A stretch of DNA of 26,388 nucleotides from Pleurobrachia bachei. Lineage: Eukaryota; Ctenophora; Tentaculata; Cydippida; Pleurobrachiidae. Positions 1 through 10,700 of this stretch are shown here, piece by piece (the stretch's first letter is position 1; each line of letters starts with the position of its first letter). Position numbers and translations under genes: made by a program. The notes below the pieces were generated by a model. It had not been told where the DNA came from. It searched no databases and saw nothing but the letters and a program-made list of their open reading frames with translations. The stretch spans positions 18,799 through 45,186 of the forward strand of contig AVPN01000705.1 in the NCBI GenBank assembly GCA_000695325.1. Reading direction: 5' to 3'.

Positions 1-21
1 CCCGTTTGGTTAAAACATGCG

Positions 22-43
22 GTAAGGTTCTTCTGAACCTTAC
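22..43. repeat. Short perfect hairpin
   Basis: Two 9-base arms (22-30 and 35-43) are exact reverse complements around a 4-base loop. It may be the end of a small transposable element or chance structure. Nothing else supports a function. Confidence 0.4.
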
Positions 44-299
44 GTCATAGAAAGGTTTGTAACCACTATAATCGATGCAGAAAATTACGCTGAGAAAGAT
101 GGTTTTATTCATTTTGTTCTAGGACGTTCCTGAAACCCATAAAAGCCAAAAAACCTAAAAAACATAAAAATCCTAAATTTAGGATTTGAGCACTAAAATT
201 TTTTTCACTTCTAGTTAGAACTATTCTGACCAAGTTTCATCAAAATCGGGGCTGTTCTCTTTCACTTTAATGGCTACTACTGTTTAACACTGTCTGTAC

Positions 300-1030
300 C
301 AATACTCAATAGAAAACCCACTCCACTCACACTATCTGCAAGTCCTTCAAGAATCATCATTTTTTCCTACTCCCTCTCTTTTATCTCACGCATAAGCACT
401 CACAAACCTCCGCCCTCTTTGTTTCCATCTCTCTTTTCTCTCTCGTATACACTTACGCCCTTTTTCTCACTCCGATCGCTCTACCTCTGCTTACGTCCCT
501 CTCCATCTATCTATCTCTATCATTCTCCCTCCTCGTCTCTCTCTGTTTCGCACACTCATATATGATACTGAGCAGTGGTGTGTGTAGTTTAAATGTGTGC
601 ACGTTATTTACTGCTCTACACGGTCAAAACTTGGTTTAACGGAGTGTACGTGGAAGAAAGTGCAGCTGATAGAAAATGATGAACCAACATCTCTGTGGTT
701 TTGGTAACTAATTTTCCATCGTGGTAACGGACAACAAAAAAATGAATAATTATAAATCTAGGAATGATTTTAACTGTTTATTCTGTGTGCGTTTTATAAC
801 AAGGTCGAGATCTCCGATATATATGTTCTACTTCTAGAGGAGTGGAACAGAAGATGAATAGAAAATGAGACATTGGGTGACCTGTTTGTCTGGTCGGGTG
901 GGTGTAAGATAGCCGGAAGGCCTGATTCCGGTGAAAGAGAGATAGAGAGAGGGAGGTAGAGAGAGTGAGAGAGAGAAAGAGCGAGCCGGTAGATGTTGTT
1001 GTTGTTGTTGTTGTTATTGTTTAGCGTACA
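300..1030. repeat. Low-complexity intergenic DNA: CT-rich, GA-rich and GTT microsatellites
   Basis: From about 340 to 560 the + strand is a degenerate CTCTC/TCTCC tract. From about 935 to 985 it is GAGAGA-rich. From about 994 to 1020 it is a (GTT)n run. I see no gene here. Such tracts recur in the introns downstream (tektin intron 2), so they look typical of this genome. Confidence 0.75.
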
Positions 1031-1090
1031 TCCGCCCCTACCTACTGTACAAACAATGGGCTTTCCCTTGCTAACTCTTTCTTTGTCTTT

Positions 1091-1178
1091 CTTCCCTTCC
1101 CTCGCTTCATAATTGACTCCATGATTCTCTCTATCTTCCCCTCCCTCGCTTCATAATTGACCCGATGATTCTCTCTAT
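1091..1178. repeat. Two-copy 44 bp tandem repeat
   Basis: Positions 1091-1134 and 1135-1178 are near-identical 44 bp units (a pyrimidine run, then CGCTTCATAATTGAC, then ATGATTCTCTCTAT) with about three differences. The repeat is noncoding as far as I can see. Confidence 0.8.
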
Positions 1179-1874
1179 TACCTCTACACACCCTCACTAA
1201 CAATTTGTCTGGGGAGTCCCAGACGTGGAGGGTTAAAAGTCCAACATGACCGCCGACCGGCTGCATCCGATTGTCAGGGGGTTTTGGATGACATGGTATA
1301 CCACTACGATATTGAAAAGTCACTAACCCAAACATGTCATAAAACGTTTTGGTAGTGTGTGCGGAAATGAAATATAAAACATGATTTCAGGATTTTGTTT
1401 ACTTCGGTGGTAAGGGTTTCTGAATATGTTGTTGTGTGAGGACCTCTCAAGTGATTAATTGCGACGAGGTAAACAAAAACAATTCACATGCATCATCATG
1501 AAAGTTGAAACCTTACTCTCTCTCCCTTTCTCTCTCTCTCTTCTTTCCTTCTCTCACGGGGCTCTCGCGAAATCAAACACCCAAATGTCTGTCGGAGATC
1601 TTACACGCAGACCCTAATCACCCTAATTAACATTTAACAGACACCATTGTTATTTCAACTAATTAGGCAGACCAATTAACCATGCAAACTGAAACGTGTC
1701 AATTGTCTAATATGGACGATTTTGAAAGATTTGTAGACAAATCTGCATCCGATGCACTTCAGATTTCAAATAATTTTCACTAATAATCATGATTAGTAAG
1801 TCAAGTAAGTCAGTTAGTTAATCAGTAAGGTACCTCATTTAGAGAGAATATGGCATCAATGCAGAGTGATTTAG
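1179..1874. other. Intergenic stretch without a supported gene
   Basis: The 1165-1340 stretch is more GC-rich and open in more than one frame on both strands, but no reading has a start, splice signals and a recognisable family together. 1510-1560 is again CT-rich. 1797-1830 is a run of short GTAAGTCA/GTTAGTTA-like repeats. This span probably includes the promoter and 5' end of the gene beginning at 1875. Confidence 0.5.
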
Positions 1875-2202
1875 ATGGAATCGAGTGAAGATGGGCCATC
1901 ATCGCAGAGAGACGCTGCCTCTCTTTCTTTGCCTAAAACAGTTGGTGTTATTGCAAAGTATTTCACAATTGCATTAGAAACAAATAATACAGGAAACTGG
2001 CCGCATTATTCTGAAGTTATATCAGATCTCAATTCTCCATGCGTGAATCCAGGAAAAAATATCCGGGTTAGGACCATAAACAATTTTTTTCATTCCCAAT
2101 CTTCTTTCTCTCTAGTTACCTGTGACTGTAGATACCCGACAACCTGGGTCTGGACCCGGCACTGAGCGGTGGTTTTATCACTCAGCCCATGTTCTCTTAT
2201 AA
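1875..2202 (+). CDS. Small spliced gene of unknown function (hypothetical)
   Basis: Model: exon 1 1875-2066, a 49 bp intron (GTTAGG...CTCTCTAG), exon 2 2116-2202, phase 0 junction, about 92 residues. Exon 1 starts MESSEDGPSS and contains KTVGVIAKYFTIALE. With this acceptor, exon 2 reads TRQPGSGPGTERWFYHSA, faintly like the middle of a Kunitz inhibitor domain (G-x-G...RWFYH), but the expected cysteines are missing, so I do not call one. A second acceptor 16 bases further on (after CTGTAG at 2131) would give a different, longer phase-0 ending, GLDPALSGGFITQP..., running into the duplicated region and stopping near 2310. The gene ends close to the left edge of the first tandem duplication (2219), so its 3' part may be disturbed. 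The product is unknown, and both the start and the splice site are inferences. Confidence 0.35.
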
Positions 2203-2218
2203 GATGTTCCAGAAATTC

Positions 2219-3544
2219 GGGGAGACTTCCACAGTAGCACTCACATCCGGCCCACTGGCAGGCCTTATTATAATACAGAGGATGCTGAATTGCAGCTCCT
2301 TCTGAATCTGAGAATAAGTTAGAATTTAGATCTGGGACGTCAGCAATTTAGTCGTATCTACGTAAAAACGGTTTTGCGTCATATCTACTCACTGATCGTT
2401 TCCGATGAGGCCCTGAAAAAAGAGATTTTTAGGATTTAATTGGATAAAATTATCTGATAACTATAGATCAATATTAGTTTAAAGGGTCGCAAACCTACCG
2501 CTTAGTAGTTGAACCAGCGGTGGGGCTTGAAGAAGGGTCCATATCCTCTGATTGAGTCATTCTGTAAAAGTAGGCAGTAGCTAAAATCGTGATAGAGATT
2601 TTAAGTTTAAAAATCAGCGGTACGTTCTAAAAATGTTTTGTCTACGAAAGAAAAATTTCCAAAACAGGGCGAAAAGCTCATAGCAAATTCAAAACAAATG
2701 TGTTTTTTTGTTTTATCGATCAATCTAAATCCACGGAGTTTGGCAAATAGTCTGACCACTTAAAAACCAACAAAGTCAACAACAAAAGCACTAACAAAAT
2801 TCCAAACAAAAGCACCAACCAATCCCCGTCGAAAGTATAAAAAGCACTAGTAAAAGCTTTTACGAAAGCACTGCACGACCTATTTTGTTAATAGTTATTT
2901 TGCTAATGGTTTTGATATGTAAATGTAATAATCATTTATAAGCACATACTACTCTTTAGTATAATAAACTGAAATAAAGCTATGGTGTTACACAATAGAT
3001 GTTCCCTTTATGGGTCCACCTAAATAAATTTAAAAAACTCGACTTCTCAAGCCCTATCTCTAGACACATACAACACATAGAGGGGAATTATCATTGGGAA
3101 ATGACGGATAAACTCTGACAGGAAGCCGGTGATAGTTGTCCAGGCAATGCTCCCGCAAGAGTTATAATAATAATAGTAATAATATCGAACATTTATATCC
3201 CGCTATCATGCGTTAAACATGAAAGTCCACTACTCGTATCAATCGAACTAATAGCTAAAACTAAAAGAACACCGAGATTATCGTTAAGACTCTCACCGCG
3301 TCTATGGCAATATATTCCATAGGTGATAAACTCTCGGTACGAAGGAAGAATGCAACTGATTCGTTCTCCACGTCTCATATCGATATGGAAACGGTGTTGG
3401 AACATAAGGTTCGCTGAACTCAGAACTCAGAACAAACATTGTCAATATATGTGTAATTCACTTGAAGGTAATAACTTTTATCCGGAGATCAGTGTTTTGT
3501 AGTGCATAAAAAGACAGCTGAAGAAGAGGCGCAGGCTGGAGCTC
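2219..3544. repeat. Tandem duplication 1, left copy (1.33 kb)
   Basis: This stretch recurs directly at 3545-4877. The offset is 1,326 bp, rising to 1,333 bp after a longer A-run in the right copy (3740-3753). Apart from one 37-base block (3256-3292) there are only about five single-base differences, all between 3128 and 3421. It contains AC-rich CAACAAAAGCAC-like repeats (about 2760-2860) and an (ATA/ATAATAG)n patch near 3168. I see no convincing gene in it. The short open frames are not conserved against any family I recognise. Confidence 0.9.
3256..3292. other. 37 bp block complementary, not reversed, to 4589-4625
   Basis: Within otherwise near-identical copies, left copy AAAACTAAAAGAACACC... 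faces right copy TTTTGATTTTCTTGTGG... All 37 positions are A/T or G/C partners in the same left-to-right order. The flanks (AATAGC before, TCACCGCG after) are identical. Which copy is original cannot be told, because neither is coding. Confidence 0.95.
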
Positions 3545-4877
3545 GGGGAGACTTCCACAGTAGCACTCACATCCGGCCCACTGGCAGGCCTTATTATAAT
3601 ACAGAGGATGCTGAATTGCAGCTCCTTCTGAATCTGAGAATAAGTTAGAATTTAGATCTGGGACGTCAGCAATTTAGTCGTATCTACGTAAAAACGGTTT
3701 TGCGTCATATCTACTCACTGATCGTTTCCGATGAGGCCCTGAAAAAAAAAAAAAGAGATTTTTAGGATTTAATTGGATAAAATTATCTGATAACTATAGA
3801 TCAATATTAGTTTAAAGGGTCGCAAACCTACCGCTTAGTAGTTGAACCAGCGGTGGGGCTTGAAGAAGGGTCCATATCCTCTGATTGAGTCATTCTGTAA
3901 AAGTAGGCAGTAGCTAAAATCGTGATAGAGATTTTAAGTTTAAAAATCAGCGGTACGTTCTAAAAATGTTTTGTCTACGAAAGAAAAATTTCCAAAACAG
4001 GGCGAAAAGCTCATAGCAAATTCAAAACAAATGTGTTTTTTTGTTTTATCGATCAATCTAAATCCACGGAGTTTGGCAAATAGTCTGACCACTTAAAAAC
4101 CAACAAAGTCAACAACAAAAGCACTAACAAAATTCCAAACAAAAGCACCAACCAATCCCCGTCGAAAGTATAAAAAGCACTAGTAAAAGCTTTTACGAAA
4201 GCACTGCACGACCTATTTTGTTAATAGTTATTTTGCTAATGGTTTTGATATGTAAATGTAATAATCATTTATAAGCACATACTACTCTTTAGTATAATAA
4301 ACTGAAATAAAGCTATGGTGTTACACAATAGATGTTCCCTTTATGGGTCCACCTAAATAAATTTAAAAAACTCGACTTCTCAAGCCCTATCTCTAGACAC
4401 ATACAACACATAGAGGGGAATTATCATTGGGAAATGACGGATAAACTCTGACAGGAAGCCTGTTATAGTTGTCCAGGCAATGCTCCCGCAAGAGTTATAA
4501 TAATAATAGTAATAATATCGAACATTTATATCCCGCTATCATGCGTTAAACATGAAAGTCCACTACTCGTATCAATCGAACTAATAGCATTTTGATTTTC
4601 TTGTGGCTCTAATAGCAATTCTGAGTCACCGCGTCTATGGCAATCTATTCCATAGGTGATAAACTCTCGGTACGAAGGGAGAATGCAACTGATTCGTTCT
4701 CCACGTCTCATATCGATATGGAAACGGTGTTGGAACATAAGGTTCGCTGAACTCTGAACTCAGAACAAACATTGTCAATATATGTGTAATTCACTTGAAG
4801 GTAATAACTTTTATCCGGAGATCAGTGTTTTGTAGTGCATAAAAAGACAGCTGAAGAAGAGGCGCAGGCTGGAGCAG
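3545..4877. repeat. Tandem duplication 1, right copy
   Basis: Direct repeat of 2219-3544. The junction at 3543/3545 fuses the sequence GCAGGCTGGAGC (which continues as AGTAACTG at 4878) to the unit start CGGGGAGACTTCC. Its last 128 bp (4750-4877) also belong to duplication 2, so that piece occurs three times (3417-3543, 4750-4877, 6251-6378). Confidence 0.9.
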
Positions 4878-5148
4878 TAACTGAAGGAAGAAAGTTTGTA
4901 AAAAATGTGATGAAAACTTTTAAAAAAACGACCTTTTATTTTTTTGATTTTTGCAAAATTTTGCTGACTATGCATATGCGCGCATCCAATGACATGGATA
5001 TGCGCTGCAATTCAATCGCGCGCGGTGTTCGACGGCCGGCGCAAGACTTGTTTTGCTGCACAAACTTGCAAAATCGATCATTTCCAGTTTGTGGCTTTGC
5101 CGTTCGTTTGCTCTTCTCTCGATATACTTTGCTCAACCAATCGTTGTT

Positions 5149-5198
5149 ACGGTTACGAATTACTTAACGGACGGTACAAAACGAATAAGCAGTAAAAG
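5149..5198. other. 50 bp block complementary, not reversed, to 6650-6699
   Basis: Left ACGGTTACGAATTACTTAAC... faces right TGCCAATGCTTAATGAATTG..., complementary at all 50 positions in the same order. The right copy ends in CATTTTCTAG, a good 3' splice site just before the DCC-family start. The left copy reads GTAAAAGTAG. The right copy therefore looks original. Confidence 0.95.
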
Positions 5199-5221
5199 TA
5201 GTGCGTCTCTAACAAAATTTA

Positions 5222-5921
5222 ATGACAGCTATGCAACGGCTCCGTGCTGTACGTTTGACCAGACAAGTCTGCACACGGGATAAGTCCTCAATTAAAATTT
5301 ATGCCGACACAGGTTGCCGATTTTCATATCCAGAGGTGCAAACTATCGCAGACAGAGCCAAGCAAATGGGTGAACATTTAATGTCTGTTCGAGCATTACT
5401 TATCCAAGAATAATGCTGCACTTTTTATTTACTAAATACTATCTACAATTTGTTTGAAAACTTCAAACTTCAAATACATTCAGTCTAAAGCTGGGTATCT
5501 TTTAGGGAAACATCCTATTGAAATAGTGGATGTGTTGACTCCCAGGATGTTAAGACTTGAGGTGCCTCCAAACTGTTCTTTTCTACGGTACTTGGAGTTT
5601 TATGTCAGGACGGAAAGTGGGGAGATAATAAAGAATGTTGATGCCATTTTGTTTCTCTACAAGCATGTTGGTTAGTTTAACTTGGTAACTTTAAACTTCA
5701 TTGATTAATTGATTGATGTGACGGGTTTCCTTTCTGTAGATCCAAAAGTGTACTGGCTACTTCGACCATTTTACATCCCGCTCGATCTGATATTTCGACA
5801 TGTCTGGCTGCCCAACCGGTTTCAGCTGTACGGGAGGTGTGATGTAAGGATGGAGCTGGAAGAAGATGAACGGTACCTCAAATGGAAGGAAAATTTAGGA
5901 CAAAAGCGATTGGGAAAATGA
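5222..5921 (+). pseudogene. DCC/DUF393-family gene, left copy with a disrupted exon 2
   Basis: Exons correspond to 5222-5335, 5484-5670 and 5740-5921. Exons 1 and 3 equal those of the right copy (6723-7422). In exon 2, bases 5542-5591 are the complement of 7043-7092, so about 17 residues of the conserved core (RSYNSELHGGLTRKDAM in the right copy) are replaced by unrelated residues. The frame stays open by chance. Just after the block are amino-acid changes H to Y, D to E and F to V, unlike the purely synonymous differences in the other duplicated genes. The acceptor region before the start (5149-5198) is also complemented, which removes the pyrimidine-rich stretch. As written, this copy is unlikely to make a working protein. 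If the complemented blocks are artefacts, it is simply an allele of the right copy. Confidence 0.7.
5542..5591. other. 50 bp block complementary, not reversed, to 7043-7092
   Basis: Left CCAGGATGTTAAGACTTGAG... faces right GGTCCTACAATTCTGAACTC..., complementary at all 50 positions in the same order. Only the right copy encodes the expected family sequence, so the left copy is the altered one. Confidence 0.95.
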
Positions 5922-6058
5922 AGCAGTTTTTGTGATGTTGTATATGATATTCTTGTTATTTTGATACTTTGTTATATTACACTGAACTCTAATTGCATGG
6001 CTATTCAAACTATAGCAGTCTAGTTACTTCCCTCCTAACATTTTATCATCATTAGACT

Positions 6059-6177
6059 ATGAGTAAACGTCCTATAACAGACCTTCAATCGGACGATGAT
6101 TCAGATGTCGATCTTGACGAGGAATTCAGTGAGGATGAATTAGATGAAGTCCAACCAAAGAAATCAGCACCAAAAAA
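6059..6177 (+). pseudogene. Duplicate first exon of SPT5 (orphan)
   Basis: The 39 full codons (MSKRPITDLQSDDDSDVDLD...) and the GTAAGT donor are identical to the exon at 7560-7678. After the donor, the sequence restarts duplication 2 rather than reaching exon 2. Splicing from here would have to jump over the whole right copy (about 1.6 kb) to 7790, which the phase would permit. It could therefore act as an alternative first exon with its own promoter, or be a by-product of the duplication. Confidence 0.75.
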
Positions 6178-6250
6178 GTAAGTTCTTATACACGTGACCT
6201 TCATTTACATACCGGTTTATTTTCCCTTTCACATTCGACCCGTTATATAT

Positions 6251-7751
6251 AACTCAGAACTCAGAACAAACATTGTCAATATATGTGTAATTCACTTGAA
6301 GGTAATAACTTTTATCCGGAGATCAGTGTTTTGTAGTGCATAAAAAGACAGCTGAAGAAGAGGCGCAGGCTGGAGCAGTAACTGAAGGAAGAAAGTTTGT
6401 AAAAAATGTGATGAAAACTTTTAAAAAAACGACCTTTTATTTTTTTGATTTTTGCAAAATTTTGCTGACTATGCATATGCGCGCATCCAATGACATGGAT
6501 ATGCGCTGCAATTCAATCGCGCGCGGTGTTCGACGGCCGGCGCAAGACTTGTTTTGCTGCACAAACTTGCAAAATCGATCATTTCCAGTTTGTGGCTTTG
6601 CCGTTCGTTTGCTCTTCTCTCGATATACTTTGCTCAACCAATCGTTGTCTGCCAATGCTTAATGAATTGCCTGCCATGTTTTGCTTATTCGTCATTTTCT
6701 AGTGCGTCTCTAACAAAATTTAATGACAGCTATGCAACGGCTCCGTGCTGTACGTTTGACCAGACAAGTCTGCACACGGGATAAGTCCTCAATTAAAATT
6801 TATGCCGACACAGGTTGCCGATTTTCATATCCAGAGGTGCAAACTATCGCAGACAGAGCCAAGCAAATGGGTGAACATTTAATGTCTGTTCGAGCATTAC
6901 TTATCCAAGAATAATGCTGCACTTTTTATTTACTAAATACTATCTACAATTTGTTTGAAAACTTCAAACTTCAAATACATTCAGTCTAAAGCTGGGTATC
7001 TTTTAGGGAAACATCCTATTGAAATAGTGGATGTGTTGACTCGGTCCTACAATTCTGAACTCCACGGAGGTTTGACAAGAAAAGATGCCATGCTGGAGTT
7101 TCATGTCAGGACGGAAAGTGGGGATATAATAAAGAATTTTGATGCCATTTTGTTTCTCTACAAGCATGTTGGTTAGTTTAACTTGGTAACTTTAAACTTC
7201 ATTGATTAATTGATTGATGTGACGGGTTTCCTTTCTGTAGATCCAAAAGTGTACTGGCTACTTCGACCATTTTACATCCCGCTCGATCTGATATTTCGAC
7301 ATGTCTGGCTGCCCAACCGGTTTCAGCTGTACGGGAGGTGTGATGTAAGGATGGAGCTGGAAGAAGATGAACGGTACCTCAAATGGAAGGAAAATTTAGG
7401 ACAAAAGCGATTGGGAAAATGAAGCAGTTTTTGTGATGTTGTATATGATATTCTTGTTATTTTGATACTTTGTTATATTACACTGAACTCTAATTGCATG
7501 GCTATTCAAACTATAGCAGTCTAGTTACTTCCCTCCTAACATTTTATCATCATTAGACTATGAGTAAACGTCCTATAACAGACCTTCAATCGGACGATGA
7601 TTCAGATGTCGATCTTGACGAGGAATTCAGTGAGGATGAATTAGATGAAGTCCAACCAAAGAAATCAGCACCAAAAAAGTAAGTTCTTATACACGTGACC
7701 TTCATTTACATACCGGTTTATTTTCCCTTTCACATTCGACCCGTTATATAT
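6251..7751. repeat. Tandem duplication 2, right copy
   Basis: The right copy flows uninterrupted into SPT5 exon 2. Its DCC-family coding sequence matches the family and its splice sites look normal, so it is the better representative of the original. The junction at 6250 lies inside a TATATA run, which the right copy has in longer form at 7745-7758. Confidence 0.92.
6723..7422 (+). CDS. DCC/DUF393-family thiol-disulphide-oxidoreductase-like protein
   Basis: Exons 6723-6836, 6985-7171 and 7241-7422 join as phases 0 and 1 to give 160 residues. The fit to the DCC family is the spacing from IYADTGC to EIVDV (family: YDGDCxLC ... IEFVDI), then the hallmark HGGLTRKDAMLEFHV, FDAILFLYKHVG and a tail PLDLIFRHVWLPNRFQLYGR like the family's Y-x-x-x-A-x-x-R-x-x-x-x-GR. 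The second cysteine of the usual C-x-x-C is serine (CRFS), so a two-thiol redox reaction is doubtful. The first 25 residues are Arg-rich without acids until Asp (AMQRLRAVRLTRQV), like a mitochondrial presequence. I chose exon 1 to end at GAG/GTGCAA because that restores family spacing. The exon otherwise reads on to a stop at 6912. The stop lies 137 bp before SPT5. Function in animals is not established to my knowledge. Confidence 0.65.
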
Positions 7752-10700
7752 ATATATATGATCCCATTAACATGATTATTGTCTCCCAGATCAAAATTCC
7801 TGCGGATCACAGACTTCATCCAGGACGAAGCTGAAGTTGATGATGATGCGGATGACCTTGAGGAAGATGACGACCTTGAGGAGGGGTACAGTGAGCTGGT
7901 GAAGGAAGGTGCCGAGGAGCCGGAGGATGGGGAAGATGCTTACAGTAGTCGAATGAGGTTGCAACATATCATGGATATCGAGGAAGAGGACAAGATTGAG
8001 CAGTATTACAGGTATGAGTTGTTGTTAGTGGTGTTAGTTCCTGTTTTGTTCCTGTTTTATTTCTGTTTTGTTCCTGTTCTATATGTTTTCAATTCCTGTT
8101 TAGTTCCTGTTAGTATCGTTTCCTTGTGATAAATTTATGATCTTTTTTAGGAACAAGTACGCCGAAGTTGACGACCAGGATGTTATTGACACCAGTGGGT
8201 ACGCCAAGAACGAGGAAGTAAAACAGCAAAGTGCACTACCAGGTGTCAAGGATCCCAGGTTGTGGCAAGTGAAGTGCCGGATAGGAGAAGAGAAGGCAAC
8301 TGCCATCAAACTGATGAGGAAATTTATAAATTTGGAGGCAAACAATGATCCACTTCAAATCAAATCAGTTGTAGTTCCTGTTGGTGTGAAGGGGTGTATT
8401 TACATTGAGGCGTACAAGCAGACTCATGTAAAAGCGACCCTGGCGGGAGTCAACGCTCTGGGAATGGGAAAGTGGCAACAGCCCATGGTACCCATTAATG
8501 AAATGCCTGATGTCCTCAAGGTGAGTCTCTTTTTACCCGCCTCGTATCTAGTTAATCGTTTCCCATGTTGAACGTTTTCTAATATTCACTTGTTTATTTC
8601 TCTCTAAAATCATGTCTCTCACAACTAGGTGGTTAGCGAACCTTTGGCAATCAAGCAGAATTCTTGGGTCCGGATCAAACGGGGAATATACCGGGATGAT
8701 TTAGCACAGATTGACTACGTTGAGAACAACCAAAACAAGGCCCTTTGCAAGCTAATCCCCCGGATAGATTACAAGAAGGTGAAAGCTGTCTACAAAGATG
8801 GGGAAACCGTTAACAACTTCCGGAGGTCTGCCAAGGGACGGCCGTCACAACGAATCTTCAAAGCTGAAGAGATCCGAGCTCTTGGAGGAGAGTTGAAAAA
8901 AGATGGAGATTTCATTATTTTTGAGAGTAACCGATACCGTAATGGATTTCTCTACAAGACGCTCTCCTTTTCCGGTATTTCCATTGATGGCCAGAAACCC
9001 ACGGTTGAGGAGCTGAAAATGTTTGACGAGCAACCAGACAACGTTGACCCGGAGAACCTCCCCTCGGAAAAGAAGCTCACCACAGACGCAGTGTTTGCAG
9101 CTGGGGACGTGGTAGAGGTGTCGGAGGGAGAGCTGATTCACATGACAGGTACAATTATCAGTATAGCAGGAGATAAAGTTACCATCGTGCCAAACCATGC
9201 TGATCTGGCGAACGCTGGAGCACTGGAATTTCCAGCCAAGGAACTCCGGAAGATTTTCAAGGAAGGCGATCACGTGAAAGTTATAAATGGAAGTTTGGAG
9301 GGTGAGACGGGTGTTGTTGTGCGGGTAGATGACAATATTGCGGTGTTAGTCGCTGATAAAACACTTGAGGAGTTCAAGGTTCGGCCCCGGGACCTCCAGC
9401 TGTGTACGGAAATGAACTCCGGCGTAGACAGCCATGGGATGTACCAGATCGGTGACGTGATTGAGATAAACCAGAGTACCGTCGGGTATATCGTTAGGAT
9501 AGAGCGGGAATCGGTCAAGGTTCTCACTCAGTACGGCAAAACGGAGTCAGTGAATAACAGGGCTATTATGAGGAAACTACGGTGTGGCCAGGCCTTGGAT
9601 TCACAGCAGAACTTCCTGAAGTTCAAAGACATTGTTGATGTGAATGATGATAAGAAGAGAAGGGGAGAGATCAAGTTTATCTGGCGTCATTTCTTGTTTT
9701 TGTTTAACCGGGGTTTAGCGGAAAACGGTGGTATTTTCGTTGCAAAATCACGAGGTGTAACGTTACCAGGTGCGAACAAGTCCACTGGTAGTTTTGTTGC
9801 AGCCTCGCCCCGTCTCCAGTCACCCTCTCGGAGTCCGATGCGGGCCGGGGGTGAGGGTGGTGCGTCACCCAGGCATAGCCGAGGAGGGGGCAGAGGGGGC
9901 AAGAGCCAACGAGACAGGGAGTTCATCGGCAAGACGGTCAAGGTTAAAACTGGTCCATACAAGGGTTATGTTGGGATCGTCCGAGATTCAACAGACACCA
10001 CTGCCAGGATTGAGCTTCACACGGACTGTAAAATCATTTCCGTGGAGCGGGGTCATCTTGCAGAGGTGACGACTCTGGCAAGTGGCGGTCACATCACTCC
10101 TTCCACTCCCTTTATCAACAAAACCCCCGCCTACACGAACAACCTGGGTGGAGCTACTCCAGTTTACGGAGCTCAGGGTTCACGGACACCCATGCAAAGT
10201 GGAAACAGGACACCCATGTATGGATCTCAGACACCCTCCAGGGGAGATCGGACGCCCTACTATGGCGCCCAGACGCCCACCCATGACGGCAATGCGACCC
10301 CTCGGGCGGGGTACAGTGCTTGGGATCCCAACTGTCCAAACACTCCTGCCCGATCATCTTCCGATGATTTCAATGATTATTACGAGAACTCACCCTCACC
10401 CGCTCCCTTCAGCCCAGCGAACCCCCAGACACCTGGTTACGGTGAACCAATGACGCCCGGGTATGCCATAGACAGTATGGGTCCCGCCACCCCAGGTACT
10501 GATTACAATACCAGTAGTGCACCGAGCCCAGCCTCTCCCTACACAGAACCCTCTCCCTCACCTGGGGAGTCCAGTTTAGGACCCCCATCCCCCGGGTCAG
10601 ACAGCTCCGTGCCCACACCCTACAGCAACATGGCCAGCCCGATGACTCCCGCATCAACCCAGGAGAACTGGCCCCTCAGTGGCATTGAAGTGGTCATGTT

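Larger units (their letters stand above)
4750..6250. repeat. Tandem duplication 2, left copy (1,501 bp)
   Basis: Repeats directly at 6251-7751 with a constant offset of 1,501 bp. It holds a copy of the DCC-family gene and SPT5 exon 1. Differences are one base at 4755, one at 5148, two complemented 50 bp blocks (5149-5198 and 5542-5591) and a cluster of single changes at 5592, 5601, 5624 and 5637. The rest appears identical. Confidence 0.92.

Noticed and set aside
1042-1335. 97-codon open frame on the - strand
   Set aside because: The + strand of the same stretch is also open, there is no family match, and half of it translates a simple repeat. Not enough to call a gene.
3193-3405. - strand 70-codon open frame, repeated at 4526-4738
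   Set aside because: The two copies differ by the complemented block in their middle, there is no known family, and no promoter or splice context. Chance ORF.
4835-5167. Open frame beginning HKKTAEEEAQAG, also at 6336-6662
   Set aside because: The start is not ATG, the later residues translate a palindrome-rich noncoding stretch, and the ends differ between copies. A short upstream exon cannot be excluded but is unsupported.
9687-9962. Several - strand frames opposite SPT5 (9687-9962, 11129-11404, 8845-9273)
   Set aside because: They are shadows of the SPT5 coding sequence, explained by its codon bias.
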